From: Salinivenus lutea
GTDB lineage: Bacteria > Bacteroidota > Rhodothermia > Rhodothermales > Salinibacteraceae
DNA: 64,000 nt
NCBI GenBank assembly: GCA_002894685.1
Contig: NCRC01000008.1
Coordinates: forward strand, 59,175-123,174
Direction of reading: 5' to 3'
The notes beneath the pieces were generated by a model. That model did no database searches, was not told the DNA's origin, and saw only the letters and a list, made by a program, of their open reading frames with translations. Position 1 is the stretch's first letter. Each line of letters starts with the position of its first letter. Positions 43,865 through 53,304 of this stretch are shown here, in pieces. The position numbers and the translations under genes were made by a program.

Positions 43865-44935
43865 TTATCCCGCGAGCCGGGTTCGCGCCTGCCGCACCAC
43901 GTGGCCGATGTGCTTGCGAAGCTCGAAGGGGGCGGGCGGCCGCGTGAGCAGGTTGAAGAGCTGACGGGTGCGGAGGGGCAGCGGGCGGGAGGCCCGATAC
44001 GTCCGCGTCGTCACGATGCGCGGGATGCGGTCGTACAGCACCTCGGCCCACCGCTCGGCAATCCGGGCCGGGGTGAAGTCGCGGGCCCGTTTCTGGGCCT
44101 GCTCGATCATCTGTCGGTACCGATCCCGATCCCCGAGCAGCCGGTCGATGGCCTCCATTGTCTCGTTCAGGGAGGCCACCTCCACGTAGTCGAGGGCATC
44201 CTGTCGGAGTTCGCGGTAGGCGTACTCCGGCCCGAGGAGGGAGGGAACGCCGGCGTGCCAGGCGTTCACGAGCTTCGACGCCGGCTTTTCGCAGCGGAGG
44301 CCGCCATCCCCAAACGCAGGCCGCACGGCTAGATTCAGGTCGGCGGTGCGGTAGTCGTGCCAGGAGGGCACGGCGCCTTCGGTTTCGGCGGAGGCAATCT
44401 GGAAGGTGAGGCCGCGGTCGGCCAGAAAGGCCGTCCAGGTGTCGGATCGATAGTCGGCCTCGAGGCTGCCGTAGCCACCCTTAAAGACGATGTTCTCGAT
44501 GCGGGAGCCCCGGGCGGGATCGCGCGGCAGGAGGCCGGGTTGCGGCCAGTGGGGCACGAAGAAGGTGTGTCGCTCGTCGGCGAAGCGCCCGTTCTGTACG
44601 ATGTCGGCGTCGCCAAGGGGCGACCGGAACCCGAAAATGTCGGCCCGAATGGTGAGGACGAAGAGCGATCGGTGCCGCCGCTCATACTGGTGGTGGAACT
44701 GCGTCAGCGCCTCGGGCTCGGGAAGGAGGGCGACGATGCCCTCGGTGGGCAGGTCGGCCGAGAGGGTGACCTCGTGCCCGGCGTTTCGAAGGTGGAAATA
44801 GGTCTGGAGGAGCCAGGCCCGCCGTCGCTCCTGTCCCTCCAGGCTCCAGAATGTGTGGCTCGACAGGTCCGCGTCGCCCGGGTCGGGAAGCCCTTCGGCG
44901 TACGGGTAAAAAAAGGTGACGGGAAGCGAAGGCAT
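43865..44935 (-). CDS. Glycosyltransferase (GT1/GT4-like)
   Basis: A 356-residue protein with a GT-B-like layout. The C-terminal half has CEKPASKLVNAWHAGVPSLL followed by YVEVASLNETMEAIDRLLGD, the donor-binding region of GT4-type enzymes. The N-terminal half is less typical, with NIVFKGGYGSLEADYRSD. It is probably an uncommon glycosyltransferase of the surface-glycan locus. It lies downstream of the large cytochrome/T9SS gene on the same strand, 186 bp away. Confidence 0.72.
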   Translation of the reverse strand: MPSLPVTFFYPYAEGLPDPGDADLSSHTFWSLEGQERRRAWLLQTYFHLRNAGHEVTLSADLPTEGIVALLPEPEALTQFHHQYERRHRSLFVLTIRADIFGFRSPLGDADIVQNGRFADERHTFFVPHWPQPGLLPRDPARGSRIENIVFKGGYGSLEADYRSDTWTAFLADRGLTFQIASAETEGAVPSWHDYRTADLNLAVRPAFGDGGLRCEKPASKLVNAWHAGVPSLLGPEYAYRELRQDALDYVEVASLNETMEAIDRLLGDRDRYRQMIEQAQKRARDFTPARIAERWAEVLYDRIPRIVTTRTYRASRPLPLRTRQLFNLLTRPPAPFELRKHIGHVVRQARTRLAG

Positions 44936-45121
44936 GCCGGGAGGGGGGCGGAGGGCCGTTGGGGGAAACAGGGGAACGGCAATTTACGCCCGCCGCCCCG
45001 CTAATGCCTCCATCCGTTGACCGAGAAAAGGGGGAAGGTTTGGCGCACATTCCCGCCCCGGTCGTCTTTCTCTTCCCCCGGTCCAAGTGGGCGGACGGCC
45101 TCGGCCCTCCCGGCGCCCGAT

Positions 45122-48100
45122 TCACTGCACGACGGTCATCTTCCTGGTTTCGCGCTGCGACCCCGCCTGCAGACGATAGAAGTAGACGCCGCTGGACAAC
45201 GTGCTCGTGTTGACGGTCACCTCGTGCGTGCCGGGCTGCTTGGTCGCCTCCACCACCGTTTTGACTCGTTGCCCGAGCATGTTGTAGATCTCGATCCGAA
45301 CGTCCGACGGCTCGGGGAGCGTGTAGGTGAGGGCGGTTTTGTCTCTCGCCGGATTGGGGCGGTTCGCTCCGAGGGAGGCGCCATTCGACTCTGTGCTGCC
45401 CTCGACGACAAACACGGCGTTCGGGGCGAATTGAACCGAGGAGGAGGGCGACTCGCTGTTTTCCAGGAGGTTGGTGACCGCTACCGGCTCGATCGGTGTC
45501 GGGGCGTCCCCACGGGCCGCCCGGAGGGTGATTCGATCCCCGGGTTCCGCGTGGGGCCGGTCGGAGGGAACCAGGGACGTGGCGCCCGGGATGGAGAGGA
45601 CCGCGGAGCCGTCCGAGACGGACGCGTCCCCGACGACGGTGTCCTCGACGTGGGCGGAGACGACCGTGCCGTCCTCGAGCGACGGGGCCTCCAGAATGAG
45701 GGTGGCGTCGTTGGCCACGCCGGTGGGGGGCGAGGACGTCTGGCCGGCGGTCGTCGTCGAGGAGGAGGGAGCGGTCGGGAAGGTCAGCGTCTGGCTGGCA
45801 TCCACGTACACCCGATAGCCCGCCCCCGGCTGCATCTCCCCAATCTCATTCACCTGAACGGGACCGCCGGTGATGTAGGCGTCCCCGGACTGATCCTTCA
45901 CGACGACGAGGGCATCGTCAAGCGACGAGAAGGCGTCCTCTACCGGCAGCGGCTGGGCGGGCAGGAAGGGAATGTAGTTCCAGCCCGGGGCCAGCTCGAG
46001 GGGGGCGTCGGAGTCGAGGCGCTGCCCGGTCACGGAGAGGGAGCGCGATTCGGTGGCGTACACCTGATAGGCCTCCCGGGGCGTCCAGCGCGTGAGCGTG
46101 GTGACGCCGTGCTGCGGGCTGTACACGTCGCCGACCTCGTTCTTGACGACCACGATCGCATCCTGTGCGTCCCCGAGCACGGCCTCCATCGACGGATCGG
46201 TGGGGGTGAGGGGAAGGGCGACCAGGTTCCAGCCCGGCTGCAGATCGAGGGTATACTCAATCGTCTCGCCCGGTGCGGACGCGGAGCGCTGGAGATCGTC
46301 CCCGTCCACGGGGGCACGGCCAAACTGATTGCTCTCCCACTCGAGCGACAACTGCTCCCCGCCGTCGGCCTCGAAGTAGTCGACCGTAACCGGATGGGTG
46401 CCCGCCGACAGGGTCACCGTGCCCGACCGTTCGCGCGGCTCGTGGGTCCCATCGTTGTCGACGACCGGGGTGCCATCGATCACGAGGCGGGAGCCGTCGT
46501 CCGAGTTGAGGTAGAAGGTGTACTCCCCGTCGGCCGGCACCTTGAGGTGGCTGGTGAAGCGCAGGCCGAACTCATTGTCTCGCTGCGCCGGCGCCAGGGT
46601 GAGGGCCTCGCTGGTGCCCTCGTCGACGGGCGTCAGTGAGTCGTAGTCCGGCAGTTCGGTCCAGGCCCCCTCGTAGTAGGCCCAGTCGACGTTCGTGTCG
46701 GTCGAGTCGGGGTCGTCCGTGGGGGGAGGCGAGGAAGCGTCCTCCTCAACGGTGATCGAGATCTCGTCGGTCGCCGTGGTGCCGTTGGATCCCTCGGCCT
46801 CGGCCCGGAGGGTGTGCGTGCCGGTGGGGACCTCCTCCCAGGAGGCCGTGTACGCGGGATCGGCGTCGGTGGCGATGGCGGTCCCGTTCGCGAAAAACGT
46901 GACCGCCTCCAACTCCTCGTCGGGGAGAGAGGCCGAGGCTTCCAGGGCGATTGCCGACGGATCGGTGAACGTGGCGCCGTCGCTGGGTTGGCTAAAGGAC
47001 ACGCTCGCCGAGGGCTGGTCGATCGGTGGGTTGTCCTTGTAGGGAGCCACGCGGCCCGACCAGTCGCCCTGGGGCCAGGCGCTCGCGGCCCAGTCGGCCA
47101 GCGGGCGAAGGACCTCGTCGTGAGACACTCCGTATTCGCCCCAGTTCTGCAGGGCGGTCCAGAAGTGGTCGGCGTACGTGACGTTGTTTCCGATGCCCCC
47201 GCTAATGTTCTGCGGGACATGGGACTCCGGCTCGATGCCGATGCGGTCGGTCCGACGTTCCCAGTTCGAAAGGGGCTCGACCGTCATGCCCTCCACCAGC
47301 ATCCGGCCCGCCACGTTCAGGACGCGACGGTAATCGTCGTCGTCCATCGAACGGAGGGCGCTGGACCAGGTGTGCTGGCGGTCGATAAAGATCGGCGACA
47401 TGTGCCGGAGGTGCCAGCCTTGCGGCTCCTCGGAGTACCGGTCCTCCGGAATGGTCTCGGCCACCTGCAGGGCCTTGAGGTACGAGAGCGTGTGGCGCCA
47501 GGTGTTCTCGGTGCCCGTGTTGTCCAAGAACATGTAGTGGTAGCGCCAGTCCTGCGGTTTAATCCGGGTGCCGATGCCGGAGCCCGGATTCATGACGACC
47601 TGAAGTTGATACCAGACCGTCGAGTACCAGTTGAAAAGAAACGTATCGTTCCCCTTCACGGCCCGCCCCTGAATGTGGGGGGCCAGGTCGAAGAGGGTGC
47701 GGGCGTCCGAGAGCCACTGCAGCGGCTCGGCGCCGGGGCCGTAGAGGGACTGGGCATCGTCCTCCCACTGGTCCACATGCATGAGCTCAAACGACTTGAC
47801 GAGGGCCCACTGCATGCGACTCAGTTGCGCATCTCCCCACTCATAGGGCGCGCCGTCCTGCACCGATTGCCCCCGGAACTCGTTGTAGTCGGGAGAGCCT
47901 TCCTCCAGTCCCTTCCAGAGTTCCTTCACGGCCCGTCTCACTTTTTTGACGTTGCCTCCGGACCGAATGCCGGGGACTTCGTTCTCGTAGTAGTTCCAGA
48001 CGTAGTGATCGGTAAAGTTCGACCCGTAGGCGTCCATCGGGTGGACGATGGGCAGCCATTCGTTCCAGTCCGGCATTTGGACGCCGACCGGGATTTCGCG

Positions 48101-49300
48101 GGTGTTGATTTTGCCGGTGATTGGGTCCGCCGAGGGGGTAATGCCATTCGGGAAAAGGAAGTCCTTGGTGGTCCGATCCTCATCCAGGGCCCACTCCGCG
48201 CCGGCCCCGGCGGCCCAGTATGTGGAGGGGGCGTCCGAGAACGACTGCCCGTCGCTCCGGGGGGCGCCGTCGCTGCGGGTGCCGGCGGCCGTGGGGCCCG
48301 GCTGGTAGGGCGGGTTCCACGGGCGGCCGGGCGGATCGTACGATTGTCCGCCCTCGGTGGTGAGGGAGATGGAGCGAATGTAGGCGGCGATGTCCTCGCC
48401 CTGGGATCGAGACAGGCCGTGGAAACGGGCGCGCTGGACGATCGACTCGTTGGAGAAGGCGAAATACTGGAGGTCGTAGCCGCTCTTGGTGTGGCAGTCC
48501 GCGCAGCTGGCCCGAATCGCAGGGCCGTTCCAGCCGTCAATGAGAAGGTCGCGCTCGTGCCACAGGGTTTCTCCCTCGGAGGCACTTGCGCCCTGGGGCG
48601 CCGACCAACGGCCGGGGTCGTCCCAGGAAAATGTCGTGCCCTCTACGCGATCCGTTCCGCTGCCGTCGCGAAGCTCCAGCCCGAGAACGCGGTAGCCGGT
48701 CGACGGATCGCCCACGGCGCCGGGCTTGGCGTAGTTGAAGCGAAACGAAAGCGTGTTGGTCTCCTGAAGGGATCCGAGGGCCGAGATGGGGATCCGAAAC
48801 CGAATCGTGTGCATGGGCCCGGACACGCACTGCGTACTCGCCTCCGGTTCCTGGCACGTGACCACGCTGTTGTTGATGTCGACCCAGTCGCCCCCGTTCA
48901 GCCGAATGGAGGCCTTGTCCGTATCGTACCCTCGAAATCCGGGATAGCCGATGGAGTAGGCCCGCACCCAGAGGTGTTCGACGGAGGCGGGATCCGAGGC
49001 GTTGAGGGTGACGGTTTCCGTGTACCCGTCGGGGCCAATGACCTCGATGGGGAGCGTGATGTTGTTGCTGTCACTCAGGGTGAAGGCCGAAAATTGGAAA
49101 GCGGCCACGCACACCAGGAGGACCAGCATGACGGGGACGGGAAGCCATCTCAGGGGAGATGAGGCCGTATCCGACTCCGAAGAGCGAACGTGCCGGGCGA
49201 AGCGGGACATCCCCCACCCCAGAAGAGGGACAAGGAGGAGACTGCTCCAAATCGCAACCTGAGGGGGGGCGAGCAGCAGGGGATACAGCCAATCGTGCAT
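45122..49300 (-). CDS. Giant surface protein: cytochrome c, Ig-like, PA14 and T9SS sorting domain
   Basis: A 1392-residue protein. There are two hydrophobic segments near the N-terminus (about 4-30 and 53-72). A covalent haem-binding CADCH lies at 266-270 within a region resembling a c-type cytochrome, followed by a roughly 450-residue part I do not recognise. Next are an Ig-like domain (about 763-853), a PA14 domain (about 870-993, VDWAYYEGAWTELPDYDSL) and two further repeats (GWNLVALPLTP, GWNYIPFLPA). The C-terminal T9SS sorting domain (about 1311-1392) carries NRPNPARDKTALTYTL and GVYFYRLQAG. The protein is probably surface-exposed or secreted. Alternative starts are 49354 (GTG) and 49211 (ATG); the latter leaves one hydrophobic segment that could be a normal signal peptide. 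A role in glycan or redox chemistry is inferred from neighbours only. Confidence 0.85.
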   Translation of the reverse strand: MHDWLYPLLLAPPQVAIWSSLLLVPLLGWGMSRFARHVRSSESDTASSPLRWLPVPVMLVLLVCVAAFQFSAFTLSDSNNITLPIEVIGPDGYTETVTLNASDPASVEHLWVRAYSIGYPGFRGYDTDKASIRLNGGDWVDINNSVVTCQEPEASTQCVSGPMHTIRFRIPISALGSLQETNTLSFRFNYAKPGAVGDPSTGYRVLGLELRDGSGTDRVEGTTFSWDDPGRWSAPQGASASEGETLWHERDLLIDGWNGPAIRASCADCHTKSGYDLQYFAFSNESIVQRARFHGLSRSQGEDIAAYIRSISLTTEGGQSYDPPGRPWNPPYQPGPTAAGTRSDGAPRSDGQSFSDAPSTYWAAGAGAEWALDEDRTTKDFLFPNGITPSADPITGKINTREIPVGVQMPDWNEWLPIVHPMDAYGSNFTDHYVWNYYENEVPGIRSGGNVKKVRRAVKELWKGLEEGSPDYNEFRGQSVQDGAPYEWGDAQLSRMQWALVKSFELMHVDQWEDDAQSLYGPGAEPLQWLSDARTLFDLAPHIQGRAVKGNDTFLFNWYSTVWYQLQVVMNPGSGIGTRIKPQDWRYHYMFLDNTGTENTWRHTLSYLKALQVAETIPEDRYSEEPQGWHLRHMSPIFIDRQHTWSSALRSMDDDDYRRVLNVAGRMLVEGMTVEPLSNWERRTDRIGIEPESHVPQNISGGIGNNVTYADHFWTALQNWGEYGVSHDEVLRPLADWAASAWPQGDWSGRVAPYKDNPPIDQPSASVSFSQPSDGATFTDPSAIALEASASLPDEELEAVTFFANGTAIATDADPAYTASWEEVPTGTHTLRAEAEGSNGTTATDEISITVEEDASSPPPTDDPDSTDTNVDWAYYEGAWTELPDYDSLTPVDEGTSEALTLAPAQRDNEFGLRFTSHLKVPADGEYTFYLNSDDGSRLVIDGTPVVDNDGTHEPRERSGTVTLSAGTHPVTVDYFEADGGEQLSLEWESNQFGRAPVDGDDLQRSASAPGETIEYTLDLQPGWNLVALPLTPTDPSMEAVLGDAQDAIVVVKNEVGDVYSPQHGVTTLTRWTPREAYQVYATESRSLSVTGQRLDSDAPLELAPGWNYIPFLPAQPLPVEDAFSSLDDALVVVKDQSGDAYITGGPVQVNEIGEMQPGAGYRVYVDASQTLTFPTAPSSSTTTAGQTSSPPTGVANDATLILEAPSLEDGTVVSAHVEDTVVGDASVSDGSAVLSIPGATSLVPSDRPHAEPGDRITLRAARGDAPTPIEPVAVTNLLENSESPSSSVQFAPNAVFVVEGSTESNGASLGANRPNPARDKTALTYTLPEPSDVRIEIYNMLGQRVKTVVEATKQPGTHEVTVNTSTLSSGVYFYRLQAGSQRETRKMTVVQ

Positions 49301-49760
49301 GAATGGGCTACACTGTGGGTGAAGGGGACGAACCGCGACGGATCCGACGCTCACCCGGACGTTGCTCTCAAGAGGCGTACCAGAGATCGACGGTTCAATT
49401 GCTCCACCAGAATGAGGTGTGGGGCGGGTCTGTAAAGTTCACTCACCAGGTGATTTAACCCGTCGGACTGCACCGTTGGGGGATCAAACTGTAATGGGCG
49501 TCCCAGTGGAGAGATAAAGATATACACGCGTGACCGCCCGGAGAGACTCGAAAAGACCCGGGTTTGTGGGTTGGATGGAGGAAATTCCGTAATCTTCTGG
49601 CGGTACGCTCTCGCTCATGCTGCCAGTGAGAGATAAAACTCCTCGTTCTGTAAAGGAATGATGAGGTTCGTTTGGTGTGAATAAAAGAAGAGTATGCGGT
49701 CTAAGCGAGGGAGTCCCGGGCCGCCCGCCGCGGAGAAAGCTACCTGTATGGGAGAAATGA
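49301..49760. other. Long intergenic region upstream of the cytochrome/T9SS gene
   Basis: A 460-bp stretch between two minus-strand genes, AT-richer than its flanks. It should hold the promoter of the cytochrome/T9SS gene. A stem-loop with arms CTCTCGCT (49608-49615) and AGTGAGAG (49625-49632), one mismatched or G-U pair, is present. No coding frame convinces me; GTG 49354 is a possible extension of the downstream gene. Confidence 0.45.
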
Positions 49761-50981
49761 TCACGTTTGTTTGCAGACGTGGTCGCTCGAGCAAACAGAA
49801 TCCGGGAGGGGCGGCGGCGAGGACGCGGGGCAGATCTTTTGGAGCACCCGGTCGATGCCCAACAGCATTTGGGTGGGAGAGAAGCGAGCCTCGGCGGCCC
49901 GTCGGCCCGCGGCGGCGACGGATCGGGTGCGATCGGGGGCGGCGAGCAGGTCGCGGAGCGTGGTGGCCAGGGCGGACGCTTCTCCGGGGGGCACCAGCCA
50001 ACCGGTTGCGCCGTGGTCGATGATTTCGAGGGCGCCCCCGGCCCGGGTGGCCACCACGGGGCGTTCGGCCAGCATGCCCTCCACGATCACGCGCCCAAAC
50101 GGCTCGGGCGAAACGGAGGTGTGAGCCACCACGTCGCAGGTGCGCATGAGGGTGGGCACGTCCTCCCGAAAGCCCAGAAAGTGGACCCGGTCGCTCAGCC
50201 CCTGTTCCTCGGCCTGCCGGCGGAGAGCGGCTGCGTACGCGTCGTCACCATCGAACAGCGCATCTCCGACCAGCAGGATGTGGACGTCGGGCAGGGTCGC
50301 GACCGCGTCTAGAAGAACGTGCTGCCCTTTCCACGGCGCCAGGCGACTGAAGACCCCCACCACGGGCGCCGCCCCCAGCCCGAGCTGCTCGCGCTGGTGG
50401 GCCCCCTCGGCCGGCCCCACGGCCCGGAAGGGAGCAGGGGCGATGCCGTTATAGACGACCGACGTGGGGAGTCGTCCGCCCGCATCTGTGAAGGTGCGCT
50501 GGGTGGCCTGCGAGTTGGCAATGACGTGGGACGCAAACCGATTCGCCCCCCAAACGGCCAGGCGTCGGGTCGTCGCCGTGAAGTGCTCGGGCGAGAGGAG
50601 ATCGTGAAGGTTCCACACGACGGGCCGAGCTGACCACCAGCCCGCCAGCCCGCCCATGAAGAGCGTCTTCTGAGTGTTTGCAAAGATCAGGTCGTAGTCG
50701 CGCGCCCGATGGGCCAGGCGACGCACGGCCTGCGTGAGGCCGGGGAGGGCAGACAGCAAGGCCCGGGGACCGGCCTCTTTTCGGACGGCGTGAACGGATT
50801 GGCCGACCTCCATCACCTCCGCTGAGACCCCCTCGGCCCGGAGACGCTCGAGGAAGGGACCATCCTCAAACAACACGACGTGGCTCGTGTCGGCGTAGGC
50901 CCGCGCCACGTCGAGCAGGTACAACTCGCCGCCGCCGAGGGCACCGGACTGGTCCAGAAATAGAATGCGAGGGGGAGACAT
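49761..50981 (-). CDS. GT4 family glycosyltransferase
   Basis: A 406-residue GT-B enzyme. The glycine-rich N-terminal loop ALGGGELYLLDVARAY, VYNGIAPAPF, VVGVFSRLAPWKGQHVLLDA and the donor-site EPFGRVIVEGMLAERPVVAT are all GT4 hallmarks. The Cys-containing tail is not typical. It lies 9 bp downstream of the next GT4 gene and belongs to the minus-strand glycan operon. Confidence 0.94.
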   Translation of the reverse strand: MSPPRILFLDQSGALGGGELYLLDVARAYADTSHVVLFEDGPFLERLRAEGVSAEVMEVGQSVHAVRKEAGPRALLSALPGLTQAVRRLAHRARDYDLIFANTQKTLFMGGLAGWWSARPVVWNLHDLLSPEHFTATTRRLAVWGANRFASHVIANSQATQRTFTDAGGRLPTSVVYNGIAPAPFRAVGPAEGAHQREQLGLGAAPVVGVFSRLAPWKGQHVLLDAVATLPDVHILLVGDALFDGDDAYAAALRRQAEEQGLSDRVHFLGFREDVPTLMRTCDVVAHTSVSPEPFGRVIVEGMLAERPVVATRAGGALEIIDHGATGWLVPPGEASALATTLRDLLAAPDRTRSVAAAGRRAAEARFSPTQMLLGIDRVLQKICPASSPPPLPDSVCSSDHVCKQT

Positions 50982-50990
50982 AGGGGATCG

Positions 50991-52193
50991 TTATTTCAGA
51001 ACGTCGGCGTAGACGGATCGGGTACGCCGGGCGATGGCGGGCCAACTGAAGTGCTCGCGGGCATATTGCCGGCATTCCGCGGACGAAGGAAAGAGCGACG
51101 GCTGATCGAGGGCCGCGGCCAGTTGGGGGGCGAATGACGGGTCCGTCGCCGCCGGGAGGATGAGGTTGGGGTCCAGGGCCCGAACGGTTTCGGGGAGGCC
51201 GCCCACCGGCGTCACGAGCACCGGCGTGCCGGCCGCCAGTGACTCGACGGTGATGAGGCCAAACCCTTCCAGCGCGACCGTCGGGACCACGGACAGGTCG
51301 GCGGCCCGGTAGGCGAGGGCCAGGTCGGCGTCCGGGACGTATCCGAGCAGGCGCACGTGACGCTGTAGCCCCAGATCCTCGATGCGGGCGGAGAGAGCAC
51401 CGTGAAGGGGGCCCTTGCCGGCGATGAGAAGCAGGACCTCGGGATGGGTGCGGCGGACGGTGCGCATCGCGTCGATGAGGGATTCGAGGCCCATTCGCTG
51501 GGCCAGGCGCCGGACGGAGAGCAGGAGGGGGCGGTCCGTGGGCCATCCCAGTTGGCGTCGGGCGTCCCGGCGCGTCAGCCCCGTGTCGAAGCGGTCCGGG
51601 TCCACCCCGCCCGGCACGATCGACACCCGGTCGGGCGGCACGCCGTACGACTGACACAGCACGTCGCGAAAGGCCGAGGAGAGCACGATGAGCCGGTCGG
51701 CCCGCCGGTACACGTAGCGTTCGAGGGCCGCCTTCAGGACCGATCGGGAGCGGGAGCCGCCTTCGGTGCTCGACTCGGCGGCCCAGGGCCCGTGGAAGTG
51801 GACCACCAGCGGGCGGTCGCCGATCAGGTCGAGCCCCGGGGCGGCGTACAGGGCGAAGTGCGCGGCCACGACCGAGGGATCGTGCGTATCCAGGACGCGA
51901 CGGATGGCCTGTCGTGCGTGGTAGAGGCGACGGGGCAGGGGCGCCTCGGGGCGCGAAAATGACTGGACGGCCCCGCCCGACTGGGCGGCCACGGACGGCG
52001 ACCCGGCAACGAGCCCGTGTACGTCGACGCCGACCGCCGGGAGATGCCGGGCAAGGCCGTGATACATCTGGTCCAGGCCGTTTCCGGACTGTTCGGGCAG
52101 CCAGCCCATTCCCAGTTGCAGAACCCGCATCGGATCGGACGCGAAGGCCTCGGTCGGCGGAGCGGCGGCGGAGGAGGGCAGGGAGGGAGTCAT
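50991..52193 (-). CDS. GT4 family glycosyltransferase
   Basis: A 400-residue GT4 enzyme. The start at 52193 precedes MRVLQLGMGWLPEQSGNGLD. VSIVPGGVDPDRFDTG, LLSVRRLAQRMGLESLIDAM and LEGFGLITVESLAAGTPVLV are the donor-site motifs. It lies 8 bp from the upstream GT4 gene at 52202 and 9 bp from the downstream one. Donor and acceptor are unknown. Confidence 0.94.
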   Translation of the reverse strand: MTPSLPSSAAAPPTEAFASDPMRVLQLGMGWLPEQSGNGLDQMYHGLARHLPAVGVDVHGLVAGSPSVAAQSGGAVQSFSRPEAPLPRRLYHARQAIRRVLDTHDPSVVAAHFALYAAPGLDLIGDRPLVVHFHGPWAAESSTEGGSRSRSVLKAALERYVYRRADRLIVLSSAFRDVLCQSYGVPPDRVSIVPGGVDPDRFDTGLTRRDARRQLGWPTDRPLLLSVRRLAQRMGLESLIDAMRTVRRTHPEVLLLIAGKGPLHGALSARIEDLGLQRHVRLLGYVPDADLALAYRAADLSVVPTVALEGFGLITVESLAAGTPVLVTPVGGLPETVRALDPNLILPAATDPSFAPQLAAALDQPSLFPSSAECRQYAREHFSWPAIARRTRSVYADVLK

Positions 52194-52201
52194 GGGGCAC
52201 C

Positions 52202-53302
52202 TCACGCGGAGGCGGGGGGGAGCGACGGCGATGAGGAGAGGGCGGCCCGGCCCGACGCCACGCGCTCGTACAGGGTTTCGTGGGTGCGGGCAATGGCCGC
52301 CCACGTGAAGGCCTCGGCTCGCTGTCGCCCCTTCTCCTCCCAGGAGCGTCGAGCGTCTGTGGAGGTGAGCAGGTGGGCCAGTGTAGCCCCGAACTCGGCA
52401 TCCTCGACGATCGCGCCGTACGCTCCGTCATCAAGGACATACTCTGCCCCTCCGTTGGGGGAGCACACGACCGCCGTGCCGCTCGCCATTGCCTCGACGT
52501 ACGGAAGCCCGAAGCCCTCGTACACGCTGGAGGAGGCGAATACCCATGCTTCGCGGTACAGGCGGGCGAGGGTTTCGTCGCTCGGGTGGGCGAACACCTC
52601 AACCTGGGGGTGACGGCGACAGGCGTCGCTTACCGTGTCGCTCACCATCTGGAGGGTGGCGTCCGGCACGGCCGGTAGCACCCGTTCCACGAACGTGTCG
52701 AAGAGGAACGCCCCTCGCTTCCGCCCCGCCCAGGTTCCCACGAAGAGGAGGCGGGGCGCCGAGGCTTTCGGCCCCGGATAAAAGCGTTCCGGGTCGACGC
52801 CGTTATTGACGAGCTGGTCGATGCCGTAGAGGGAGGCGGTGTGCGGGCCGATGCTGAGCGGGAGGGTGGCGAGGCGAGTCGCGATGTGTTCGAGCGGATA
52901 AATGAGTCGCTGGGCCCACCGTCGTTTCCAGGAGGAGGCAGTGCGGGCCTCTTCCAGGGCCGATCCGTGCATGGTGCGAACGGTGGGGAGTCCTCGACGG
53001 ACGAAAAACCAGTCGTCCCCGTGCAGGTGCAGCACGTCGTGGTCCCGAAACGACACTGCATTCAGCAGGAGGGGAAGCACGCCCCACCGGAGCACCGACT
53101 GCTCGTGGAGGGCCGGGAGCGAGGGGAAGAGGTGCGTGTGCTCGTACAGGGCATCCGTGGGCGCCGGGGTCAGGCTGAACACCGTCACGTTGTGGGCGGT
53201 GTGCGTTGTGAGTGCGTTCGCCAGACGGTGCACCACGGCCTCTACGCCACCGACTTTGCGGTCGGGCTCGGGAAGGGTGGTGTGAAAAAGAGCAATGTTC
53301 AC
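52202..53302 (-). CDS. GT4 family glycosyltransferase
   Basis: A 366-residue GT4 enzyme. Features are KVGGVEAVVHRLANAL near the start, HLHGDDWFFV, a donor-site block VYEGFGLPYVEAMASGTAVV and NNGVDPERFYPG. It is 2 bp from the polymerase-like gene upstream, so translational coupling is likely. It is one of several GT4 enzymes in this cluster. Confidence 0.94.
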   Translation of the reverse strand: MNIALFHTTLPEPDRKVGGVEAVVHRLANALTTHTAHNVTVFSLTPAPTDALYEHTHLFPSLPALHEQSVLRWGVLPLLLNAVSFRDHDVLHLHGDDWFFVRRGLPTVRTMHGSALEEARTASSWKRRWAQRLIYPLEHIATRLATLPLSIGPHTASLYGIDQLVNNGVDPERFYPGPKASAPRLLFVGTWAGRKRGAFLFDTFVERVLPAVPDATLQMVSDTVSDACRRHPQVEVFAHPSDETLARLYREAWVFASSSVYEGFGLPYVEAMASGTAVVCSPNGGAEYVLDDGAYGAIVEDAEFGATLAHLLTSTDARRSWEEKGRQRAEAFTWAAIARTHETLYERVASGRAALSSSPSLPPASA

Positions 53303-53304
53303 GG

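Noticed and set aside
46814..49162. Plus-strand open frame (782 codons)
   Set aside because: Antisense to the giant cytochrome/T9SS gene, whose domains are clear.
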